A stretch of DNA of 64,000 bases, from contig JAIUJO010000092.1 of the NCBI GenBank assembly GCA_023846275.1, forward strand, positions 321,001-385,000. Direction: 5' to 3'. This stretch comes from Vanilla planifolia. Taxonomy: Eukaryota > Streptophyta > Magnoliopsida > Asparagales > Orchidaceae. Positions 54,901 through 64,000 of the stretch are shown in pieces (the first letter of the stretch is position 1; each line of letters opens with the position of its first letter). The notes beneath the pieces were generated by a model that did not search any database, had not been told where the DNA came from, and saw nothing but the letters and a program-made list of their open reading frames with translations. The translations under genes were made by a program, and so were the position numbers.

Positions 54901-57900
54901 CCTTTGAACATGTCTAAAAATATGTCAGAGAAATCTATGAAATAACTTAGGCATTTAACTCCTAAATTGGACTGCATCATACAAATCTATTGAATATCTT
55001 TGGCCATTTGCAAAGTGCTCACTATGTAACTTCCAAGTAGTCATTCATTCCTCAAAATTACTCCATTACAACATAGGTAACCTCTTATTCCTGATATGTC
55101 TAGTATAATGCTCTAAAATGCATATTAGACACTCCTAAGAAGATTCAACATTCTACAATTAAAAAATCTCTTACACTTATAGACATGGAAGACTTTGTTA
55201 ATCATTACCAATTAATCTAGCAAATAAAGCTACTGTGTTCCTAACCCAATCCTCTTCAGAAATTTGTACCATCCAATATACCTATTTGTAGCTTTGAAGT
55301 ATTTCCAGAAGCAACCAATCTACAAATATAGGTAACCTTAAAGAATGTAAAAACTGCATTAGCAAACCTAATTAGACAGTGCTTTCCATCAAAGTATTTC
55401 TTTTGGTTGTCCTAAACTACAAAGCTTATTATTTAGTCATAAAATCTCCTTACATTCTCCTCAATAACATCTTCTTAGGATCATCCTTCCCATGTACAAT
55501 TGTGATCTACAACACCACCCATACAATGCATCACATGGTTCCATGTCCATCACCAATTAATAACTATTATAGCCCAAAAATTCAATCAATAGCAACCACT
55601 GGTAGCAATTTTTGGAATATGATTGCATTCATAGCCTTTTAAGGTCCTTAATATTCTAAATCAGCCACTAAAATTGATCATTCATTTTAGGAGGATATAA
55701 TCTACTAAACTGAAGAGTTATTCCAAAATTTTGATGCAAATAATTTTAGAATTATTTATTGAATTTCATTTATCTATCAAAAATGACCACTGTAGGAAAT
55801 TTATTTGGTCTAACAATCTACTATGCAAATAGCTCTGTCGTTCATCAAGTTGACTCCTTAAAAACATCGCAATGCTTTCATTTATTTTATTGATACGTAA
55901 TCACCAAAATCAGATCAAAGCTCTAGTCCTTAGGAAACGTTATGCAAATCTCATTGTGATTTAGTCCCATTTACTTAATAGTATTGCCAAATTATAAAAT
56001 GAACCACCACGCTTCTAATTATTTTCTTTAATCATTCATGATGTTTTAATCATAGTAAACTACATGTTGCTTTAAACCTCTCCACAAAATGTTTGCATTA
56101 TGGTTTTTCTAACCTCTTATTGTCACTAGGTGAAAAGCTAACCTATTATCAAGTGACATTCTTAATAGTCTCTCTAAACTATTGGTGTTATGGAATACAA
56201 CTCCCATGTGGTGAGGTCAAAATTGTGTGCCTCATCACAAAAGTCTTACAATAACTACAATAAAGTATAGAAATCCCTCTATATAACATCGAGAGTTCCC
56301 ATTGAAGAATCCCAAACAAATCCATCCAATTAACATGAATATGAATAGAACTATGTAGAGCAACTAATGATTGCAATACTAACTGAGAACCAACTCCACA
56401 AAAATACATCACAAACTCTTTCCTCTATCAGCTCCTCATTCATAAACCTAAGAGCAACACTTTTATTCGATGTATCTATCATTGCATTTTCTTTTCCCTC
56501 AAAGCCATTCATGTTAAAGTAAAAAGAATTAATGTGCTCTAGCTAATGTCATTACAATACGTGAAGCTACATAGATAAGAAAATAATGCTAAAGCATTTT
56601 ATCATCATTATGAAGATCTACCCACATTAGATACAAGGCATGTTCCTAAATGTTAAGGCTAAATAGTAAAACTACGAACTATAGGTCATGCATTGGGTAA
56701 TTATGTTCATGCATGCATTACTAATCCAAGTTGTCGGCTACTAGTAAACATTTCTTCTTATAAACTACACCTAAAAAATGTGATGTATTAGTGAAAACAT
56801 TTTTAAGGCCATTGCTACATGAGGTTAATCATATAGAACTTTTGCTCACATTGATTTAATTGAGAGAAACCTGTGCAAACATTATTAGTTGAGTTAACTA
56901 TGCATTAAACATTGAGAAGTTAGAGACAAACTTCTTGTAGTACTGTAAAAGACCCTACAAAAAATGGATCTTCATCATTTTAACCCTTCTTTTCCACTTA
57001 GTAATAGCATGTACCTTGCTGGGTTCTATTGGAACTCCCTTGGCATTGACAACAAGACCAAGGAATACTATTTGATCCAACACAAACTAGCATTAAGAAT
57101 ATTCTACACATAACTACTTGATCTTAGGAAACTCCAAAGTGGTCTAATGATTCAATATATTATGAGTTTCACTCAAAGAATACCAAAAATGTAATGAATA
57201 AACATTATGAGAAAACAGTCAGGGTACAGCCAAAAGATGATGTTAATAATATTCATAAATAGTATGGGTACGAACTCATAATATTTGTATCATATGTGAA
57301 ATTCTTCTTGGCTAGATTCACCTCCTAAATATATATGTATTGATATCTTGATTGAAGATCTATCTTGAAGCAGGTTGTAGTACGTCAAAGCTAATCTAGC
57401 AAGTCATATGCCTTACAAAAGAATATCAATTCTATTCTTACTATTTTACGATCTTGGCGATTAACACATATATGTAGATTACTATCTTTCATTTTAAAAA
57501 GGGGTGCCCCAAAGAGAAGTTTTGCTACTGATAAACTATATGCTTGTTAAGCTCTACAAATGAACCTTTGTTCCAATCACCTTACTGGGGCCATACAAAA
57601 ATATTGTTTAGTAATAGGGTCGTTCTTAGAAATAGGTCAATATCAACCAGAACTTTCTCCTTAAAAATTAGTCCTAATAAATCACTTTGATAACTATGCA
57701 TAATCAAAGTATCATAGTTGTTAAGGTTCCATTCTATGGATCTTCCCTTCTTAGCCACACTAAACAACTTCTATACAATAAATCTAAAGTTTAGATTGCT
57801 AAACTAACGAGAATCTATTATTTAGTTACAAAGAAGATACCTATTATTTCATTACAAATAAGTCTAAGCTAATAGAGTTTATCAACTCCATACTTAGAGA

Positions 57901-59000
57901 TAATTTTAACCTAAATGTTGGACATGGATAAGCTCATTCCTAACACTCCATCAAAAAATATTTTTCTTTGAACACTATTCCCAACTTTAACCTCATAGTT
58001 TGAAGGTACCTTCACCATTAGTGTCGATTATAGATATTTTTATTAACCTCAATCCTCTCCTAAAGTAGCATTGAAAAAAAAATGTCAAGCCTTTGCATCA
58101 TGAAAGAAAAGCAAAGTAACTCCAAAAATTATAACCATATAAGTCATTACATTCGAGATCATTGGCTAAACTCTTAAAACATCACCAAGACAACAAAGGA
58201 CTTTAATAATCTTTCGTCTCTAAAAAGTTCAACTTTTTTTACTATTGGTGTTTAAAACAATAACCAAATAACTCCTTGAAATTATAAGAACCACGAAGTC
58301 TCTTAGAACATAAGTAACACCATATCCTAACCCTTTAGTTTGCTCTATTTGTAGCTCACTTACTAGTGTTGGAACAAGTATTGTCTGATCAATAATATAA
58401 AATCTCTTATAACTCATTTTTCAAAGGAACATACCAATTTTTTTGTTCTTGAAAGAATCAAAATACCTCAATTTCTTACCAACCGCTATTAATGTTAGTG
58501 CCTTCCTACACAATTATCTTGACTACTTTTACCAAATCTTAATACAAAGTAAATCCATTTACTGCCATGTCCTTGTTAAGAGAAGGTCAGAGTTCCTTCA
58601 TGAAAAGCTCAAATCTATGCTTGTCTAATGGCAAAAGATTTCTTTCATATCATGTCAAATATTTTAAATTGGAGGTGGAATACGCTATTATCATCCTTCT
58701 CTGATTGAGTTATATAACCTATCTTCAAATCTTAGCGATGGTATTCTTGGCAAGATAAAGCTCTACAAATTTGGCCTTAGTGTTTTCAATGAACCATGCG
58801 ATTCATGGTGTCTTTGAACATTGTTTGGCACTGACCTCACGACCATGTGGTGGCATCTCCATCCAAGGTTATTACTACAATTATCACCTATCTCTTATTT
58901 AGGCTCAACACAAAACATGGGCTAGCCAAACTTATTTAATTCCCGGGCCTAAAAACCTAACAAGTAGTTGCCCTTATACCAATAAAGGTCTCCAACAATC
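54900..59000 (-). mobile_element. Fossil Ty3/gypsy LTR retrotransposon, broken
   Basis: Remains of a Ty3/gypsy element read on the minus strand, so gag lies at the high-coordinate end. In order from right to left: a capsid-like stretch near 58,550-58,870 with the LDGDATTW-type turn of plant Ty3 gag; reverse transcriptase with its connection to RNase H at about 56,890-57,540, recognised from a SLWGTPF-like start, a PSKVHAITKW segment and a YYKKFV segment; a probable integrase core start near 56,200-56,420; and the integrase region carrying DALYG (family YEALYGRRCRSP) near 55,470-55,560. The order gag, RT, integrase is that of Ty3/gypsy. The integrase motif suits plant chromovirus-like clades, but the clade is unresolved. 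The element is broken throughout, with many breaks, and looks old. No LTR pair, primer-binding site or target-site duplication could be found, so both ends are approximate. Confidence 0.8.
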
Positions 59001-61240
59001 CATCGACTATAGGCTTTGCTATCTTTTATTGTGTCTTTGTCTTAATTGGCTGTACTACCTTGAGTCTACTTAGACATGAGCACAACTCACTAATGTATCT
59101 CCTCACCATTCTATGACCTCTCATTATCCTCTACTTAGGAAACACCAAGCAAACATTATATAATGCTGGTGGGAAAAATCATAAAAATAATATAACAAGA
59201 TAATATAATTCCATGACCCAGTCTACCAGCCTAAATGGTCGCAAACCTAATATTCCTACGGATGTGTAGGAATATAAACTAGATTCTCATGCCACCTCTA
59301 AATAATTTACAAAACTAGCCACTTTCAATACTCCATACTTAATGTTTTGGATGGCGGTAGAGATCTCCCAATCTAATCATCATGTGAATGGTTTTTCAGA
59401 AAAAATGAACCCAATCTCTTTACAATTGGCCAATGCAACTAATTTAGAAACTTCCTAAATAGATCTTAAGATAACTTTTTGGCATGTGTTAATTAGTATA
59501 TTCTACCTACAAGAAACCTACAAAAAACTGGCATAGCGTTGACTTACAATCCATATGTGAAACAACTAAATGAAACCATGCAATTAAAGCATAATAATGA
59601 CTAATAAATCTTTAGAATATTGCATGACAACAAACACATATAATGTCACCTATATCAATAGAACAGTCTCGCTACATACTAAAAATATTAGGGAAACAAT
59701 TATTGAAAGCTAAAATTTTTATGGTTACCTAACCTACCTACCTATCTAAGTAATTTAAGTTTCCTTAAGACCTTAATTAGCCAATCTACTATTATTTTAG
59801 GGTTCCTTCTAAACCTTAAAATACTTATTATGGGTATCTTATGACCTTCTTGAAGCTTAGTTATCACTAATAGGTACCCTATAGTTATTGCAAACTCAAA
59901 ATGCCTTAACTATTGTTACCACAGCTTCTCAGATTCGTCATCTATTGTTAACCATTAACCCATCAAGCTAACACTTGCCACTACCATTTTACTACGATCT
60001 CCCTTAGGTCACTCTATACCTTATATTATTATTTAGGTTTTTTTAGGATATACACTATGAGCATTAAAATGTCAACTAATGGTCCGACCCTTATCTTGGA
60101 TAAAACCAACGCCTTTCCTATGGAAGAATAAATGTACAGAAAATCATCATCTAGCATAAAATTGATAGTGCCTTAAGCTTAAGTCCTCTAATGTTTCTTT
60201 AAGAGCTCACGAAGTGCTATAATTCATGTGCTTTACAAAAATTGATATCATCATGTTTGCATAGAGAAAATAAGATCATAAACTTCAACATATGTAATAA
60301 ATTGAGATTATCATCATCCTTTTCAATGTTAAGCTCATAAGTTTCCTTCCTTTTCTAGGGTTACTTGTGGCTATAATAAAATTTAAAGATTAACCTTTGT
60401 GTACAATTTTTTGAATTAAAATTACGTGTGTTTTTAATCTTGTCTCTTAAAATTGCATCAAGTTTTTACAACTTTTAGCTTGTTTTTCATCATCAATGCA
60501 TGGTGCATTCATGATTTCATATTAACTACATCATCGGTAAAAAATTAGATTGCTTTTATAAAACAATTGTTGCATATTTTCGTTGATAATGTCCAAGGAA
60601 TTTCCTATGAATATTTAAGTTTAAGCATGACACAAAAATTATTATAGTATGGATCTTGACACAACATAAATCATGGAACAGAACATTTTGTTCAAAAGTT
60701 ATAGAATCTAAGATAAATCAAATACATAACATTCCAAGATAAGGCTTGATTTCACGTAAAACATTGCTATAAAGTCGATCTAAATAAAAATTTTGGGATT
60801 TTTTTTTGTAAATTATGTTTTAATTTTAGAAGAAATTCCTAATCATGGAACATAACATTGTGATCAAAAGTTATAGAATCTAAGATAGATCATAGTTTTG
60901 TTTCTTAATGCAACTTATTTGAAACATTAAAACTTGATGAAATATGACATATATCCTCTATAAGCTTTGAACTTTATCATGTTTCTTGTATAATATATTT
61001 AATTTATTTCTAAGTTAATGTTAGCTATCATTATATATTCCTTTCTGGAGGTTTTTTGATATCCAAGTCATTTCAGTAGTTGATTGATATATTTTTTTTG
61101 TCATATGAATGATTCATTATTATCATTCTTTTCTTCAAGTCCAAAATAAATATTTGTTCTACTGAACACTTGAACCACTTTTTACTACTTAACTAGAAAT
61201 GGAACAACTCTATGTTATCCTAATAATTTTGCTTTAAGTG
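59001..61240. other. Unannotated intergenic DNA right of the fossil element
   Basis: No gene was recognised. The part at 59,700-60,200 has somewhat higher complexity (for example TAACCTACCTACCTATCTAA) and might be debris of the LTR or leader of the neighbouring fossil, but no second copy was found on the other side. From 60,300 on it is plain AT-rich DNA apart from the short direct repeat listed separately. Confidence 0.5.
60669..60892. repeat. 52-bp direct repeat, two copies 172 bp apart
   Basis: The copies at 60,669-60,720 and 60,841-60,892 both start AATCATGGAACA and both contain CAAAAGTTATAGAATCTAAG; only a few positions differ. The intervening 120 bp is unique. This is consistent with a local duplication of a 172-bp unit in which only the edges remain similar, or with the flanks of a small insertion. 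Confidence 0.9.
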
Positions 61241-61246
61241 TTTTAG

Positions 61247-61453
61247 ATGATGCATCCAAAAATTACCATTAAATGTCTTGAGGGCCTTAGTAATGACACA
61301 ATGGTTTTAGTGGCATGTTTTGGTATGTATGAATCATATACCAAGCAAGAAGCTTATGCATGGTTTGAGATGTTACCTTTAAGATTCATGTCTAAAACTA
61401 CAGAGAATGTATATCCTACAATAAAATTCTTAAAGCACCACAAAAAGGGTTAA
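61247..61453 (+). pseudogene. Short frame with faint MULE-type transposase resemblance
   Basis: A 68-codon frame. Residues about 19-43 read MVLVACFGMYESYTKQEAYA followed by WFEML. This resembles the stretch in plant MULE (Mutator-like) DDE transposases where a run of small hydrophobics is followed by a Glu-Ser pair and then an aromatic Trp-Phe helix. If so, only a small piece of the catalytic region survives, with none of the other catalytic acidic residues or the zinc finger. The surrounding 1 kb shows no further homology and no terminal inverted repeats. A chance open frame is nearly as likely. The ATG used is simply the first in frame. Confidence 0.25.
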
Positions 61454-63156
61454 TTTGAGTGTGTGTCAAAAAAGCCATTTCAAACTATTTCAAGCACAAA
61501 CTCATCATTTTTTAGTTTACATACAAAATGCATTCAAAGATGGTCCTAGGTTTATAAATATACCATATTAAATATTAGAATGTTTCTTCACATTTATTAA
61601 TAAAGAACACAATTCTTTAATTATAAAATATCAAAAACGACTACATTTCAGTATAAAATATGTCTTATTATCAATTGATAAGCAATACATTTAGTTCAAG
61701 TCAATAAGCTTGCATATTAAACTACGATAGGCCAATTAAAAAAATGATTTCAAAGATTTTCATTCTACTTTTTTATGTTGTACATTCAGTTCAACTTAAT
61801 AAGCTTATAGATTAATAGTATTATAGGTGATGTAAATAATTTTTTTTCAAAGGTTTCATTCTAATTATATAGGACACAAAATTAAAGTAATTTCATGCAT
61901 TAGACAAATGCATAGCACATGTAGTGCTAAACATGAAACCAATCGCTAATACAGTACATGAGTTTTAATGCATAATACATTTAGTTTGTTTTGGTGTAGG
62001 TTCTATATAGTGAGCCATACCTTAGGATTCCTATGATACATATTATTTAATATTTGGTATAAAGATAAAATGTATTGCTCAATAAAACTTTTAACAACTT
62101 GAATGTTGAGTATATTTTTTAAATTCCATATTTGCAATCACTCATTCGACAAGATTTTATTTTATTGAAAGATAGTTATTAGAGAGTCATTGGTGGGTTT
62201 TAGAGCCATCACATGACATCCAAAAAAATTATGAAAGCATTCAAGCATTTATATCATAGAGACGACCTATTCTTCATTTATAATACAATGTATTAAATCA
62301 TGGTTCTTTTTAGAGAATATGCTATAATGATGGGGAATATGCAATAATGTAATTGTAGATTTACTAATATTGTTAATTGTTTCATAAATCTAGGTAGACT
62401 ATTTTCAAAGTCAAGCATTTGAGGAAGACACTTGAAGTGATGATTAAAGAGTTTTTTTTCTATGACCATAATTAATGCTTCTAAGAAGCTAAACTTATGA
62501 AGCAAATGAGCTACTCAAAAATGTCATAATAAATGTGGCAGCAATGACAAGAGAAGATGGTTGCTAAAGGGCAAGGAAAACATGGCAGTCAAGGCTATAA
62601 CATCCTTGTTTAAAGATAAATAATCTAGTAGTTTAGAGCAAGAATTCCGTACTAAATGTTTTACTTCAAATGGTTAGGAAATTACATATAAGAAGAGCTA
62701 AATCTAACAAAAAAAACGTTGAACAATAAAAAGATAGTAAAAAAGAAAAGTCTTAAACAGTACTACAAATTCCATGAACCTAGATATTTTTACTTAATTT
62801 GACCAAAATTATGGAGAAGTAGAAAATAAAGAAAAGTTCTAAAAGATGAGAAGTAAGCCATGGTTTCTACTTGGAGTTATTTGGATCCATCATTGAAATC
62901 TTAAAATAATTTGGGGAATGAGGATGTGAAAATGTTGTTGTCTCTAAGCAAAGCATGGGTCATTCTAGAACTGTGAAGAAGTAGAGAAGAAGAGAATGTG
63001 GACTAATTCGTGCAAGTGAATAATGAAAAAGAAAGTAAACACTTTGGTATTGAATTAGAAAGTTTTTTGATTGATTTGATAAACTCTTTTAAAGAAAATT
63101 GAAAAATTGTGAAATTTTGAAAAAAAACATATTTTTTATATGGGGAGTTCATTGAA
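61454..63156. other. Unannotated AT-rich intergenic DNA
   Basis: No gene or RNA gene was recognised. It contains the ~95-bp tandem duplication listed separately. A 70-codon minus-strand frame at 62,293-62,505 shows no domain. Purine-rich plus-strand text at 62,500-63,060 gives short peptide-like runs in changing frames, with no family recognised. Confidence 0.55.
61686..61867. repeat. Local tandem duplication, ~95-bp period x 2
   Basis: Copies at about 61,686-61,770 and 61,781-61,867 share TACATT.AGTTCAA, AATAAGCTT, an AT-rich middle and TTTCAAAG followed by TTTCATTCTA-like text. They differ at perhaps a quarter of positions. A weak third start (AATACATTTAGTTTG) lies near 61,974. There is no coding meaning. 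Confidence 0.75.
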
Positions 63157-63405
63157 ATGAATACAACATACTTACATGTATTGGAAATCTCAAAAGATGA
63201 ACTTTCCCTATCTATTAGCTTGAATGCAAATGGAATATTAATTTTTCATAAGTTAAAAATTTTAGATTCAAATTGGTTTACATGGCATCGTGCAACTTGG
63301 GACATTTCTTTCAAGTGTATTAGTTCATGGATATTGAAATTGATTGAATTACATCATGACTTGCCATTAAAGCATGAATTCATAGAAAACTTATATTTGG
63401 ATTGA
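63157..63405 (+). CDS. Short open frame, hypothetical protein or remnant
   Basis: An 82-codon frame from ATG to TGA. The translation (MNTTYLHVLEISKDELSLS at the start; SNWFTWHRATWDISFK in the middle) is more balanced in composition than the array frames and contains four Trp residues. That is unusual for chance AT-rich frames, so a decayed exon or an element fragment is possible. No family was recognised. The purine-rich DNA upstream gives no clear in-phase continuation. Confidence 0.2.
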   Translation: MNTTYLHVLEISKDELSLSISLNANGILIFHKLKILDSNWFTWHRATWDISFKCISSWILKLIELHHDLPLKHEFIENLYLD

Positions 63406-64000
63406 TAAGATTAAAATAAAATATGATTGGAAATTTTTAAACACTTAAAACAAGGTTTTTCAATAAAAAATTCATTATGGATCAAAAATCAATGATTTAA
63501 ATTCCAAAGAATATCTACATGCTTCACATAATTGAACTAGAAATTAGGACAACCCCATGTAGATCCTTTTTGTTTTGTTTCATTATATTGATAGCTTCTA
63601 ATTTAGATCTTTAATTCTTTTAATAAATAGTTCTTGTATAAGTACAGAGGAATAAAAATTAAACTCTTTTATTGAATTATTAAATGCTACATCAATAACA
63701 ATTACAACAACTATTAGATGTACAATAAGTCATATGTTTTATATATTTTTATGTATGATTACGTGGAAAAGATAGTACAAAAACATGATATCAACAATTT
63801 TTATTTTGACTCTTTGGTTCTAAAGTTTTTATAAGTTAATTAAGTGGTATTTTGATCTTTTATTTGTCTTTTAATGTGTTACAAAATGAAGAGGGGGAAC
63901 CTTTATTTTTCATATTTTTATTATTTCAAGAATTTATTTAGCAGAAAAAAAGATGGGAAAGAAAAGAAAAAACATGAAGACATCCATTATGATAGAAAGA
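63406..64000. other. Unannotated AT-rich DNA to window end
   Basis: Nothing recognisable: no tandem structure, no frame of note and no RNA gene. The last ~60 bases are purine-rich. Confidence 0.6.

Noticed and set aside
55379-55642. An 87-codon plus-strand frame as a gene
   Set aside because: It is antisense to the integrase region of the fossil element, which is recognised on the minus strand at 55,470-55,560.
57582-58628. Frames at 57,582 (minus), 58,229 (minus) and 58,443 (plus) as separate host genes
   Set aside because: They fall within the body of the Ty3/gypsy fossil and are fragments or antisense shadows of it.
52370-60300. LTR pair flanking the Ty3/gypsy fossil (candidates 52.4-53.9 and 59.7-60.2 kb)
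   Set aside because: No shared wording between the two flanks could be found by eye, and no primer-binding site or polypurine tract was convincing.

Overview
The window looks like non-genic nuclear DNA of a land plant with a large, repeat-rich genome. The support is a decayed Ty3/gypsy LTR retrotransposon with plant-type pol motifs, very high A+T, long stretches of old diverged repeats, and no intact gene. The degree of decay would suit a slow-turnover genome such as a gymnosperm, but that is inference and the species cannot be named. No rRNA, tRNA, CRISPR array, intact protein gene or bacterial-type operon was recognised. The short open frames in the window are almost all by-products of T-rich repeat DNA.

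Region 1 (about 1-47,500) is one continuous, very AT-rich array of a diverged tandem repeat. The unit is about 400 bp (most spacings 350-430), which gives roughly 115 units. Every unit carries the same ordered landmarks: a box like GATGAAACAAATGTCATTGG, then ACTCATCTCAATGAGCT, then TTGGCATGCTTTATGAGA, then GATGTTACACTCGATCTCC, then CTTGGAATGCAACTTTC, then two copies of TTTGATTTGGTTATATTAC about 60 bp apart, then TTAATATTAAAATAATAATT. The array starts outside the window. Its orientation flips four times: plus to about 11,830, minus to about 15,250, plus to about 17,300, minus to about 21,270, then plus to the end. The flips lie inside a 5.3-5.8 kb segment that was itself duplicated in tandem (about 9,960-15,250 and 15,395-21,190), carrying the inversion junction with it. 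A short, more complex piece at about 9,605-9,880, with a strong 20-bp-arm hairpin and an organelle-spacer look, interrupts one unit.

Region 2 (about 47,505-49,800) begins abruptly in mid-unit of the first array. It is a second, unrelated tandem family of about nine units of 180-345 bp with clearly higher G+C.

Region 3 (about 49,800-54,900) is mostly unique-looking, decayed intergenic DNA with a few short open frames of unknown meaning. Region 4 (about 54,900-59,000) holds a minus-strand fossil of a Ty3/gypsy element in which integrase, reverse transcriptase and capsid-like stretches are still recognisable in the expected order. Region 5 (about 59,000-64,000) is AT-rich intergenic DNA with small local duplications and one short frame that faintly resembles a MULE-type transposase.

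No genes work together here. The main interest is structural: an ancient satellite-like array with higher-order inversion and duplication, and dyad-symmetric boxes still visible in diverged units. All repeat boundaries were placed by eye and are good to tens of bases at best.
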